A stretch of DNA of 64,000 nt from Eubacteriaceae bacterium (GCA_902363805.1 CABJBF010000007.1:26844-90843), one strand, 5' to 3'. Positions 44,551-52,767 are shown, counted from the first letter of the stretch. Program-made: numbers and translations. The notes: a model not told the origin generated them from the letters alone.

Positions 44551-44844
44551 ATGAGCTTTCATGAAACCTTTAAGGCTTTGTCTGATCCTGTGAGAAGGGA
44601 TATACTTGTTTTGTTAAGAGATAAAGCAATGTCAGCTGGAGAGATAGGTGAGCATTTTGATTTGACGGGAGCGACAATGTCATATCATTTAAATCAGTTA
44701 AAGAAAGCCGGATTAGTGTATGAAAATAAAGAGAAAAACTACATTTATTACCAGCTTAATACATCAGTTATGGAAGAAATAATATTATGGCTTTCACAGT
44801 TTGGAGAGAGTGAAAGGGAGGAAAATAATGATGAAGATAAATAA
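44551..44844 (+). CDS. sdpR: ArsR-family repressor, SdpR-like
   Basis: A 97-aa winged-helix repressor. The helix-turn-helix is SAGEIGEHFDLTGATMSYHL followed by NQLKKAGLVYENKEKNYIYYQLN. FKALSDPVRRDIL is the usual N-terminal block. No metal-binding Cys motif is seen, as in SdpR. It overlaps the next gene, which encodes an SdpI-family membrane protein; this pairing is the sdpRI arrangement in which SdpI is the immunity/signal protein that captures its repressor at the membrane. Two identical inverted repeats precede the gene. AAAGGAG precedes the ATG. No sdpABC toxin genes are present. Confidence 0.85.
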   Translation: MSFHETFKALSDPVRRDILVLLRDKAMSAGEIGEHFDLTGATMSYHLNQLKKAGLVYENKEKNYIYYQLNTSVMEEIILWLSQFGESEREENNDEDK

Positions 44845-45475
44845 TAAAAAACAGATGATAATTACATCTATTGTATGTGTTTTACCTATGATTATCGGAG
44901 CAATTATATATAGTAAATTACCGAAGCAGATGCCGATACATTTTAATTATTCAGGAAATGCAGATAATTATGCTCCTAAAGCTTTTGTATGCTTTGCATT
45001 ACCGTTAATTATGTTACTTGCTAATTTGCTTTTACATGTGATTATTAATAATGACCCCAAAAATAATGGTGGAGGTAGTGTGGTGGCTACTATAAGTAAA
45101 TGGACAATACCGGTAGTTTCAGTTATAGTTTTTGCTTTATGTTCTATTTACGGATTAGGATATAATTTATCTTCTACAAAATATGTAATTGTTGCAGTTG
45201 GAATTTTAATTATATTCATTGGAAATTATCTTCCTAAATGCAGACAGAATTATACAGTAGGAATAAAACTACCATGGACCTTGAATGATATAAATAATTG
45301 GAACAAAACACACAGAATGGCAGGAGTTTTGTGGATAATATGTGGAATACTCTTTGCAGTAAGTGCATTTTTAGGAAGAGTGGGAGAAGTGTCAATTATA
45401 ATATTAATTATTGTTATGGTTTGTGTGCCTACAGCTTATTCGTTTTTACTATATAAAAATAAAAGGCATAAGTAG
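44828..45475 (+). CDS. sdpI: SdpI-family membrane protein (immunity-type)
   Basis: A 215-aa integral membrane protein with about six helices. MPIHFNYSGNADNYAPKAF matches the DUF1648 start of SdpI; the C-terminal half with NYLPKCRQNYTVGIKLPWTL and TH(R/K)xxG matches the SdpI family domain. GGGAGG lies seven bases before the ATG at 44828, inside the end of sdpR (17-base overlap), so translation is coupled. In Bacillus subtilis SdpI protects from the SdpC killing peptide and sequesters SdpR; without a toxin gene nearby, resistance to another strain's peptide or signal is inferred. Confidence 0.85.
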   Translation: MMKINNKKQMIITSIVCVLPMIIGAIIYSKLPKQMPIHFNYSGNADNYAPKAFVCFALPLIMLLANLLLHVIINNDPKNNGGGSVVATISKWTIPVVSVIVFALCSIYGLGYNLSSTKYVIVAVGILIIFIGNYLPKCRQNYTVGIKLPWTLNDINNWNKTHRMAGVLWIICGILFAVSAFLGRVGEVSIIILIIVMVCVPTAYSFLLYKNKRHK

Positions 45476-45576
45476 TGCCGGAACAAAAAATGTTAAATTA
45501 ATATGAGATAACTTATAAAAGCCTGGAGTATAATCTATTTTATCATATTAATGAAATATAAAACTGTAATATGAAA

Positions 45577-45626
45577 AAGAGACTGGATTTACCGTTATAT
45601 ACTTGGTAAATGAAGTCTCTTTTTTG
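45577..45626. terminator. Bidirectional terminator between sdpI and the GH55-like gene
   Basis: AAGAGACT/AGTCTCTT and ATTTACC/GGTAAAT stems with T-runs in both directions. It serves the two convergent genes. Confidence 0.9.
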
Positions 45627-45674
45627 TTGTATATTATAGTGACACTTTAAATAAATTTAGTGTCAGTCCAATAA

Positions 45675-48600
45675 TTATTTGTTAACTGTATTCTCCCATT
45701 TATAAGGAATTTCTTTATAATCAGGGTCTACAACGGTTAATATATTGTAGAATAAATATTGATGTCCGTCATAAGTAGGCATTAAGTTATTCTGGTATAA
45801 TGTATCAGCAATGCTATATAATGAGAAGTCATACACTTCGCTGTAAGCAATAGCTCCGTTTTCAAGAACTGAGTATGCACGTACATAATATTTAGCATTA
45901 TATCTTGCAGCACCAGAGCCGTTATGTGTCATTGTACGGGCATAGTAGGTTGCAGTTGCTGAATCGCCATTATAATTAGCGATGATACCCTTTGATGTAG
46001 CTTCATATGAAGCTATGTATTTGTTGCTTGAATTAAGAACAACATCATCTTTAGTTATTGGTCCATTAGCAAATCCATAAATTAAACCGGATGAAACAAC
46101 TTTTTGTCCTTTTATAGTAGGTTCAGATGAATAAAGTACTCTTGAACCTCTAAGTACAGCACTAATCTGATAGCCGAGAACCTTTACATCGTCACTAATG
46201 AATTCGCCTTTTGGTTCCACAGTAGTAGTCTCTTCCGGTTTTGTAGTCTCTTCAGTAGTAGTTTCTTCAGGAGCCTTACTTTCATCTTCGTCTGAAATAA
46301 GGTCATTATTTGCAGCAGCATTTAACACATAAAATTCATGAATTGACCAATAGTTAGATTTTGAACCGGTCTGAACAACTCTGACATATCTTGAATTTTG
46401 AACATCTACTTTAATAATTCCGTTAGTAGTTGTACCACTTACGATTGCATTTCCCCAATCATTGCCATTTGAAGATACATATACTTCATAGGCTGCAGGA
46501 GCATCGCTTGATGTGCTTGAGCCAACATCACAAATAATGGTGTTGTATGTTAATGTTTTTCCAAAGTCAACCATAAACCATTGACCGGGGGTCTGGGAAC
46601 CATTTGTATCCCATCTTGTTGATGCATTTCCATCTAAAGCATTTTTAGCATTATTGTTATTGTTACAAGCAGTAGCTTTCCATGAATCACGTCCTGAAAC
46701 CTGAGCAAGAGCACCTGATGAAGATACTGTTGAACCAAGTCCCATATTGCTATCAAATGATTTAAATGAGTCGGCATTATTATTTCTATTATTAAGAATA
46801 GAACCTGATATGGAAATATTCTTTTCACTTCCTGAATCAACAAATGCACTACCATTTTGGTTAGAAGCACTGGCAAGAATATTTAAAGATGCATTTGATA
46901 CACTTGCTAATGTCTGCTGTCCCGGATTATTAAAATGAGCGCCGTATAATGTCAAATTACCTGAATTTAAAATTATTCCGCGTTGTGGTTGTCCCCAGAA
47001 ATCGCAGTTATTAAATGTTGATTTAAAATTGCTATTTTCCTCTGAATAAAAATAAGCTGTTTTTGGATTGTTGTCTCCAATAGAAACAATCTGGGAATTG
47101 TCAAAGTCAAAACTCTTAGTTAAACCTGAAGTCCAATAGACAGCTCTTGTAGAACCGTCTACACCTAATCCCATACTACGACCGGAAGGACCGCCATTAC
47201 CATCATTTTGTAATAAAGTTCCACGGTATGAACCATAATGGAAATCATTGTATAATGTTTCGATATCACAGTCACCTAAAATAAGGAAATCCAAATGCTC
47301 AAGCCCATATGAATACAAAGGTGCGTTAGAAACGCCATTTGGCATATTGCTAAAGCTTCCAAATTTACTTTCATTTCCGCAGGCATAAACAATTACGTTA
47401 AACATAAGGTTATAAAGTTTTCCGTCAACTGAATTTCCACCTACTCTCACACCTGTATCAAAGGCGTGACCACCTAAAAAATCAACATAGTGGTTGTCGC
47501 ATTTATATGTAAATAAGTCTAATGCTTCATAAGCAGCTCGAACGCCTGAATCAATTACATAAACATTAGCTCCCTGTCCCTGAATTGTGTAAGGGTACTT
47601 TGCCGGAAGCCAGTCTGCGCTTCCTGAAAATACCTGTTCAGGATAGTCGACTACAATGCCACGGATACCACTGTCAGCCTTTAGCTGAATAAAAGAATCA
47701 CCATCCGGATTGTTTCTATTCTCATATGCTTCAAGTATTGTGCCTGAACCATGAGGAACGCTCCATAAATCAACTGCGCCACGAAGCTCAACGTTTGATG
47801 GAATTGTCAAATGACCACGAACTTTGTATTTGCCACTAGGTAAAAATACAATTCCACCACCATCATTAGAAGCCTGATTTAATGCTTCCTGAATAGCAGA
47901 AGTGTTATCATTTGAACCTGTACTGGCATTATATGGTGAAACAGTAGCATTATATAAAACTGTTCTTGCAGGTGTATGTGGGTCATATTCTACTTTAGTG
48001 AAATCTGAAACTTCACCGATTACTGCCGTACTATTGCTTAAAGTAGATTCATAAACAGATTTATTTGTGATTTTGCGACCTTTAGTAAAGGCACAGCCTG
48101 TTATGTTACCACGACCTGAAGTACCATAATAAATTTGTGGAGCACTGTTGCTAAATGTTGTATTATTTGCAACAAATGTTCCACTGTTAATTGCAACACG
48201 ACCTCTTGATACTTTTGATGAATTAAATGTAAGTTTTGTACTTGAAGTATCAGGAATTTGTATAGCATATTTAGATACGTCTACTGTTGTTTTTGTAAAT
48301 TGTGCTGCATCTGATGTGTTTTCGCCAAGCACGATTCCGTTTTCACAATTATGAATATTGATTTCGTCAAATAAAATACCTACAGAGTTAGTTGCATTAA
48401 TCTGAATACCTGTTTTACATTCGGATAAATCAAAGTTATAGTGATGCCCGTTTGGTGTAGCATTGTCATCAGTTGATAAAGTTTTTTCTGTATCGTATCC
48501 GATATTATAACCATTAATATTAATGTTACATGTGTATGACCAATCGTTACGTCTCATTACGATACCGATTGAATTGTTGTACATGTAATCGTTGAAAGAA

Positions 48601-49373
48601 GTTGTAGTTGGGGCATTTGCAACACCTGAATTCTTCCAGTAGTCAGGTGATAAGTTTACATTTTCAATTCTTCCAACATCGGCTATTTTATCAATTTCTA
48701 TACCTTTACATAATGTAGTTCCATAAAGTCCGTTAACTACCGGTGAAGCACCACCGTTATCATAGTTAAATAAAACGCCAATATATGAGTTTAATAAAGT
48801 GACATTTTTTGTATTACAATATTCATTTCCAAAATAATTGTTGAATCCATAACGAATAGTTGGTGAATATGGAGTAATGTTATTCGGGTCCTGTTCAGGA
48901 TACCATATTGTTAAATCCATAATTCCTGTTTCAGGAGCCATTTCAACAAATGGTGTTGTGCGTTCATTTTCATTTCGTCCTGTATAGGCCATAAGTAATG
49001 TCCCAATTGGAGCACTGTTATTTCGACTAGGCTTTTGCCAGTCACCACGAAGTGTAACTCCTTTAGGAATGGAAAGAGCGCCTTTTATTGCATAACGCCC
49101 GCTTGGAACATATACAATACCGCCTCCTAAATCTCCAACTTTGTTTAGAAGTTTTTGAAAAACATTTGTGTTATCTGTCTGTCCGTCGGCAACGGCACCG
49201 TAATCGGTTACATCATATGTTGCCACGAATACCTCTGACGAATCTAGAGTGTGAACAAGTTTATAAGATGGTTCACCTACATTGCCAAAGTCTGTAGTGG
49301 CACAGAAAGCCACTGTAGAGCCAAACAACATTAAGACAACAGTCCATAATGTTGCACGCAAAAATTTGTACAT
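45675..49373 (-). CDS. Secreted GH55-like double beta-helix protein with discoidin domain
   Basis: Exported 1232-aa protein. Signal peptide 1-25; first right-handed beta-helix about 45-445 opening DVTDYGAVADGQTDNTNVFQ; second about 465-840 with NDNTSAIQEALNQASNDGGG and LPSGKYKVRGHLTIPS; F5/8C (discoidin) domain about 885-1018; Thr/Glu-rich linker; C-terminal domain 1056-1232 shared with the CotH-like protein. Two tandem pectate-lyase-3 type helices in one chain are the layout of GH55 exo-beta-1,3-glucanases, which fits the laminarin theme. The ATG at 49373 has GGAGGT upstream on the minus strand. Catalytic residues could not be assigned, so another polysaccharide lyase or hydrolase remains possible. 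Confidence 0.72.
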   Translation of the reverse strand: MYKFLRATLWTVVLMLFGSTVAFCATTDFGNVGEPSYKLVHTLDSSEVFVATYDVTDYGAVADGQTDNTNVFQKLLNKVGDLGGGIVYVPSGRYAIKGALSIPKGVTLRGDWQKPSRNNSAPIGTLLMAYTGRNENERTTPFVEMAPETGIMDLTIWYPEQDPNNITPYSPTIRYGFNNYFGNEYCNTKNVTLLNSYIGVLFNYDNGGASPVVNGLYGTTLCKGIEIDKIADVGRIENVNLSPDYWKNSGVANAPTTTSFNDYMYNNSIGIVMRRNDWSYTCNININGYNIGYDTEKTLSTDDNATPNGHHYNFDLSECKTGIQINATNSVGILFDEINIHNCENGIVLGENTSDAAQFTKTTVDVSKYAIQIPDTSSTKLTFNSSKVSRGRVAINSGTFVANNTTFSNSAPQIYYGTSGRGNITGCAFTKGRKITNKSVYESTLSNSTAVIGEVSDFTKVEYDPHTPARTVLYNATVSPYNASTGSNDNTSAIQEALNQASNDGGGIVFLPSGKYKVRGHLTIPSNVELRGAVDLWSVPHGSGTILEAYENRNNPDGDSFIQLKADSGIRGIVVDYPEQVFSGSADWLPAKYPYTIQGQGANVYVIDSGVRAAYEALDLFTYKCDNHYVDFLGGHAFDTGVRVGGNSVDGKLYNLMFNVIVYACGNESKFGSFSNMPNGVSNAPLYSYGLEHLDFLILGDCDIETLYNDFHYGSYRGTLLQNDGNGGPSGRSMGLGVDGSTRAVYWTSGLTKSFDFDNSQIVSIGDNNPKTAYFYSEENSNFKSTFNNCDFWGQPQRGIILNSGNLTLYGAHFNNPGQQTLASVSNASLNILASASNQNGSAFVDSGSEKNISISGSILNNRNNNADSFKSFDSNMGLGSTVSSSGALAQVSGRDSWKATACNNNNNAKNALDGNASTRWDTNGSQTPGQWFMVDFGKTLTYNTIICDVGSSTSSDAPAAYEVYVSSNGNDWGNAIVSGTTTNGIIKVDVQNSRYVRVVQTGSKSNYWSIHEFYVLNAAANNDLISDEDESKAPEETTTEETTKPEETTTVEPKGEFISDDVKVLGYQISAVLRGSRVLYSSEPTIKGQKVVSSGLIYGFANGPITKDDVVLNSSNKYIASYEATSKGIIANYNGDSATATYYARTMTHNGSGAARYNAKYYVRAYSVLENGAIAYSEVYDFSLYSIADTLYQNNLMPTYDGHQYLFYNILTVVDPDYKEIPYKWENTVNK

Positions 49374-49609
49374 ATGTACTACCTCCAATACTTTTATTAT
49401 GGTTCTATTGAACCTATTTCTTACCCCAATAAAATTATAAATGCTTTTAGATAATGATACAAGAAAAATAAATTAAATTTAGTCAAGTTATCAGGAAAAT
49501 AAAAGTTGCAATATAAATAAGAAATGTCACATATACTAAATGTTGCAAGGACGATATTGTTATGTTAAAATTAATCGGAACTAAAAATGTATTAAGTAAT
49601 GGAGGGTAT

Positions 49610-50893
49610 ATGAACAAGAAAAAAATTTTAGTTGTTTTAACTGCAATGATTATTAGCTTATGTGCAGTATTTGTAACTGTTGACGCAGCCACTAAGGTAA
49701 AGCTTACTAAGAAAAGTGTAGCTATGTATGAAGGTGACAGCATATTTTTAAAAGTTAAGGGAACAAAGTCTAAGATTAAGTGGAGCAGTAAGAATAAAAA
49801 GGTAGCCGTAGTTACTAAAAAAGGAAAGGTTAAGGCAGTAAAGAAAGGTAGAACTGTAATTTATGCTAAATTTGGGAAGAAAGTATTAAAATGCAAGATT
49901 ACGGTTAATGAAAAGATAACAAATAAAGATGTTATTAAGAATGATAATAATGATACAGTTGTAAATGAGACTACTACTAAAGAATCTATTATTAAAGAAG
50001 CGGTAAAAGAAGAAGTAACAACGAAAAAGCCATCTGATAACGGGACAGATAATGAAGAAGAAACGAACAATAATATTACTATAGGGAAATGGATAGTGAT
50101 GGATTTAGATGGAAGATATGCAATAGAAGGTTATCATGGAAGTGATAAAGAAATAACTGTTCCTAATGAACTTAATGGCGTGAAAGTGTGGTTGATTGAT
50201 TCTGACGCATTTATGGACAATATGGATGTAGAGAAAGTTGTAGTTTCATATGGAATTCAGATTGTCAGAAGATCAGCTTTTGAAGGATGTGATAATTTAA
50301 AGACAGTTGTTTTACCGGAAAGTGTTACAGGAATAGGTGATAGAGCATTTAAAAATTGTTATGAGTTAGAGAGTGTTAATGTGCCATCAGGTGTAGAAAC
50401 TATAGGTGAAGAGACATTTATGGGTTGCAGCTCTTTAACTAGTATACAGTTACCTGATGATTTAGAAGAAATTGATAGTAGCGCGTTTAATGGAAGTGGA
50501 ATTACAAATATTGTAATTCCTGATAAAGTTACAGCTATTCTTTCTAAAACGTTTATGAATTGTAAAAATTTAGAAAGCGTTACTTTTGGAAAGAAAACAA
50601 GAACAATTGGATTTCTTTCATTTGAAAATTGCTCAAGCCTGAAAAATATTGTTTTACCGGAAACTTTAGAAAGAATAGGGATGAGAGCTTTTGCCGGATG
50701 TACTTCCTTAGAAAGTGTAACTGTTTATGCGGGAGAAGTAGATATACTGAAAGATGCATGGATTAAAAATCCTAATTATTCTAGGGATGAAGAACCAATA
50801 CCTCTTGAATGTACAATTATTGGAGTTAAAGGTTCTCTTGTAGAGGCCTATGCCATAGAATATGGCTTGAAGTTCGAGGAGATAGAGGAGTAG
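49610..50893 (+). CDS. Secreted BspA-type leucine-rich-repeat protein with Ig-like domain
   Basis: Exported 427-aa protein. Signal peptide 1-27; Ig-like (BIG2) domain about 28-105 (VKGTKSKIKWSSKNKKVAVV); Thr/Glu-rich linker to about 165; then BspA-type (LRR_5) repeats to about 400, each of the pattern L..V.LPESV..IGDRAFKNC. The repeats number about eight. Such proteins in anaerobes bind host or bacterial surface ligands; here the ligand is unknown. GGAGGG precedes the ATG at 49610; the longer start at 49562 has no ribosome site. No wall anchor is seen. Confidence 0.85.
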   Translation: MNKKKILVVLTAMIISLCAVFVTVDAATKVKLTKKSVAMYEGDSIFLKVKGTKSKIKWSSKNKKVAVVTKKGKVKAVKKGRTVIYAKFGKKVLKCKITVNEKITNKDVIKNDNNDTVVNETTTKESIIKEAVKEEVTTKKPSDNGTDNEEETNNNITIGKWIVMDLDGRYAIEGYHGSDKEITVPNELNGVKVWLIDSDAFMDNMDVEKVVVSYGIQIVRRSAFEGCDNLKTVVLPESVTGIGDRAFKNCYELESVNVPSGVETIGEETFMGCSSLTSIQLPDDLEEIDSSAFNGSGITNIVIPDKVTAILSKTFMNCKNLESVTFGKKTRTIGFLSFENCSSLKNIVLPETLERIGMRAFAGCTSLESVTVYAGEVDILKDAWIKNPNYSRDEEPIPLECTIIGVKGSLVEAYAIEYGLKFEEIEE

Positions 50894-51058
50894 GAGATTT
50901 TATTCAGTTGAAGTAATAGATACATCATTATCTATACACATTTTATTCTAAATAAAATTATTGAGGGCGAAATATCTATCGGTAGTAATTTTTCATATTT
51001 TTATATTAGTGAATTTTGTAAATAAATAATGAAATTAAGCTGATGCACAAACAATTTG

Positions 51059-51087
51059 TTGCAACAATTTAGCGGATTTGATATAAT
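51059..51087 (+). promoter_or_regulatory. Promoter of the small toxin-like gene
   Basis: TTGCAA (51059-51064), 17-base spacer, TATAAT (51082-51087). Transcription should begin near 51094, just before the box GGTACTACC. The region 50894-51058 before it holds nothing else recognisable. Confidence 0.8.
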
Positions 51088-51203
51088 ATCTTTGGGTACT
51101 ACCTAGAAACGGTAGGCGGTTAGTCCTTCAGAAGAGGGACTAAATCCTCTGATTACATGGAAATCTTCATAGGAAGAAATCTGGGAAAGGAGGGATTTAC
51201 TTA

Positions 51204-51296
51204 ATGAGTGATTTTGAGATTTTATACATAGTGTTGATGATTATTTCGATTATAGTTACCATACTTATAGAATATATAAATAACTTAAAAAAGTAA
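51204..51296 (+). CDS. 30-aa hydrophobic peptide, candidate type I toxin
   Basis: ATG at 51204 with AAAGGAGGG about ten bases upstream. The peptide starts MSDFEI, has one membrane helix of about 17 residues (rich in Ile, Val and Leu) and ends NNLKK. This size and layout, an acidic N-terminus, one helix and a Lys-rich tail, resemble the holin-like/TxpA-BsrG group of type I toxins. The 110-base leader is highly structured: CTACC/GGTAG and TTAGTCC/GGACTAA hairpins, and AAATCCTC (51142-51149) can pair with the ribosome site at 51190-51198. The stop lies inside a bidirectional terminator shared with a convergent RNA. Toxicity is inferred. Confidence 0.7.
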   Translation: MSDFEILYIVLMIISIIVTILIEYINNLKK

Positions 51297-51328
51297 CCGC
51301 CGTCTGCAAATGGTTTGGTTACTTTTTT
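51287..51328. terminator. Bidirectional terminator shared by toxin mRNA and antisense RNA
   Basis: AAAAAAGTAACC pairs perfectly with GGTTACTTTTTT around an 18-base loop. Six A and six T at the ends allow termination on both strands, and the stem overlaps the toxin's stop codon. Confidence 0.9.
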
Positions 51329-51374
51329 AACTAAAATATTTGTGACTAACCGTCTATCGGTAGTACCTTTTTCT
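51287..51374 (-). ncRNA. Candidate antitoxin RNA convergent to the small toxin gene
   Basis: Predicted minus-strand RNA of about 88 bases from its own promoter (51381-51409) to the shared terminator. Its 3' part is fully complementary to the 3' end of the toxin message. Its 5' part reads GGTACTACC-N6-CGGTTAGTC, the same words as the toxin leader (GGTACTACC-N13-CGGTTAGTC at 51095-51125); GGTACTACC is nearly self-complementary, which would allow loop-loop contact. No reading frame is present. Confidence 0.65.
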
Positions 51375-51380
51375 ATATCT

Positions 51381-51409
51381 ATAGTATCAAATTTATATAA
51401 ATAATTCAA
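51381..51409 (-). promoter_or_regulatory. Promoter of the antisense RNA
   Basis: On the minus strand TTGAAT (51409-51404), 17-base spacer, TACTAT (51386-51381). The spacing and the preceding TTTGA match the toxin promoter, as if the two ends arose by inverted duplication. Confidence 0.7.
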
Positions 51410-51447
51410 TGGTAAATTACGAGCAGTTTATGTCGCAATATTAAAAA

Positions 51448-51582
51448 AAGCCGAGCACCATTCATAGCCCTGCGGGCTATTTCATGGACGGCTGTCATAT
51501 AATAAATATAAAATAAAAAATAGTTGTCTGAGTATGCAAGCATCCTCATTCAACTACTTTTTATTTTATAATTGCTCGGCTT
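51448..51582. repeat. Structured palindromic element B
   Basis: Outer arms AAGCCGAGCA and TGCTCGGCTT (51448-51457, 51573-51582). Inside: side hairpin ATAGCCC/GGGCTAT flanked by CCAT/ATGG, a GGCTGTCATATAATAAA box, and a 20-bp arm (51507-51526 with 51551-51570, one mismatch). Same plan as the elements at 28953 and 51591, but with different, compensated arm sequences. Confidence 0.82.
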
Positions 51583-51590
51583 GTAGCTTG

Positions 51591-51733
51591 TAGTTACGAG
51601 CCATTCCAGTTCGATTTCGCTACGCTACATCTCACTGGAGGCTGTCGCCATATAATAAAATAACAAAAACCACGTATTGGTGAGTAAACTCCCCATACGT
51701 GGTTTTGCTATTTTATTATATGGCTCGTAACTA
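51591..51733. repeat. Structured palindromic element C
   Basis: Perfect 14-bp outer arms TAGTTACGAGCCAT and ATGGCTCGTAACTA (51591-51604, 51720-51733). Inside: CCAGT/ACTGG side hairpin, the GGCTGTCGCCATAT box (51640-51653), and an arm of about 25 bp with one mismatch and one bulge ending in a GGTGAGT/ACTCCCC tip. Its last three bases are the stop codon of the rubrerythrin gene on the minus strand, so it forms the 3' end of that message. Confidence 0.85.
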
Positions 51734-52276
51734 GCCAAAGTATCTTTTTAATAAGCCTTCGAATGCTTTGCCGTGTCTTGCTTCGTCTCTTGCCATTTCA
51801 TGTACTGTGTCATGGATTGCGTCAAGGTTTGCAGCTTTTGCTCTCTTTGCGAGGTCAAATTTTCCAGCTGTTGCACCGTGTTCAGCTTCAACTCTCATTT
51901 CAAGGTTTTTCTTTGTGCTGTCTGTTACAACTTCACCGAGTAATTCTGCAAATTTAGCAGCGTGTTCAGCTTCTTCATAAGCGGCTTTTTCCCAGTATAA
52001 ACCGATTTCAGGATATCCTTCTCTATGAGCAACTCTTGCCATTGCAAGGTACATTCCAACTTCTGAGCATTCACCTTCAAAGTTTGCTCTTAAGTCAGCA
52101 AGAATATCTTCGCTTACTCCCTGAGCTACGCCTACAACGTGTTCTGCAGCCCATTCTTTTTCGCCTTCTTCAATTTTGTTAAACTTATCTGCACCTACTC
52201 CACATACTGGACACTTTTCAGGTGCTGAATCTCCTTCGTGTACATAACCACATACTGAACATACAAATTTTGCCAT
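51731..52276 (-). CDS. Reverse rubrerythrin (NADH peroxidase-type)
   Basis: Cytoplasmic non-haem iron protein, 181 aa, protecting anaerobes from peroxide. The rubredoxin-like CxxC-N-CxxC site ([20 protein letters not shown]) is at the N-terminus, before the ferritin-like diiron domain ([56 protein letters not shown]). This order is reversed relative to classical rubrerythrin. The ATG at 52276 has GGAGG upstream; the ATG at 52291 is rejected. It is immediately followed on the minus strand by element C and preceded by a Fur/PerR gene in the same direction, which suggests peroxide control. Confidence 0.93.
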   Translation of the reverse strand: MAKFVCSVCGYVHEGDSAPEKCPVCGVGADKFNKIEEGEKEWAAEHVVGVAQGVSEDILADLRANFEGECSEVGMYLAMARVAHREGYPEIGLYWEKAAYEEAEHAAKFAELLGEVVTDSTKKNLEMRVEAEHGATAGKFDLAKRAKAANLDAIHDTVHEMARDEARHGKAFEGLLKRYFG

Positions 52277-52315
52277 TTTTAATTCCTCCATTATATATAA
52301 TTTTTTAGTGACTTA

Positions 52316-52696
52316 CTAATCTTTCTTATTGCACTTAGGACAAATGCCGTAGTAGTAAGTTTGGTGACCTTTTATTATTCCGTCAAAATGATCTTGAGCT
52401 ATCTTGTTAATCTGTAACTCTTCCATAAATATATCTTCAACTTTACCGCATTCTGTGCAGATGAAGTGGTAGTGGGGTTCTGTGTGCCCATCAAAATGTT
52501 CCTTACCATCGCCTAATTTTAATGAAAGGACTTCACCTTGTTCAACCAGAAATGAAAGATTACGATATACAGTTCCAAGACTGATGTTAGGAAGTATTAG
52601 CTTAACACTTGCATAAACATCGTCTGCTGTAGGATGATCATATCGGCTTAATAAGTTTTCTCTGATTAACTCACGTTGCTTACTGTATTTGACCAT
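52316..52696 (-). CDS. Fur-family regulator, PerR-like
   Basis: A 126-aa Fur-type repressor. Winged helix YSKQRELIRENLLSRYDHPT; ISLGTVYRNLSFLVEQGEV; metal site HFDGHTEPHYHFICTECGKV; structural zinc pairs CTEC and CPKC. The ATG at 52696 has GGAGGAAAG upstream; the longer frame to 52840 runs through the promoter and is rejected. The downstream codirectional rubrerythrin and the position of a palindrome on its own promoter point to PerR rather than iron-sensing Fur, but residues do not settle that. A 39-base gap separates it from the rubrerythrin start. Confidence 0.88.
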   Translation of the reverse strand: MVKYSKQRELIRENLLSRYDHPTADDVYASVKLILPNISLGTVYRNLSFLVEQGEVLSLKLGDGKEHFDGHTEPHYHFICTECGKVEDIFMEELQINKIAQDHFDGIIKGHQTYYYGICPKCNKKD

Positions 52697-52719
52697 TTGC
52701 TTTCCTCCATAACAATAAT

Positions 52720-52732
52720 AGTAATGATTACT
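52720..52732 (-). promoter_or_regulatory. Fur/PerR-type operator
   Basis: AGTAATGATTACT, a perfect 6-1-6 palindrome directly downstream of the -10 box of the regulator's promoter and covering the likely start of transcription. Autoregulation is inferred. Confidence 0.6.
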
Positions 52733-52738
52733 GATATT

Positions 52739-52767
52739 ATAATATCTAATGAATCCTAATTTGTCAA
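52739..52767 (-). promoter_or_regulatory. Sigma-A promoter of the Fur-family regulator
   Basis: On the minus strand TTGACA (52767-52762), 17-base spacer, TATTAT (52744-52739). Confidence 0.75.

Noticed and set aside
44551..45475. Complete Sdp killing system
   Set aside because: Only the repressor and immunity-type genes are present; no sdpA, sdpB or sdpC-like frames lie on either side.
51095..51180. tRNA-like fold in the toxin leader (GGTACTACC...GGCGGTTAGTCC)
   Set aside because: No TTC loop, no acceptor stem and no CCA; the hairpins fit a toxin mRNA leader better.
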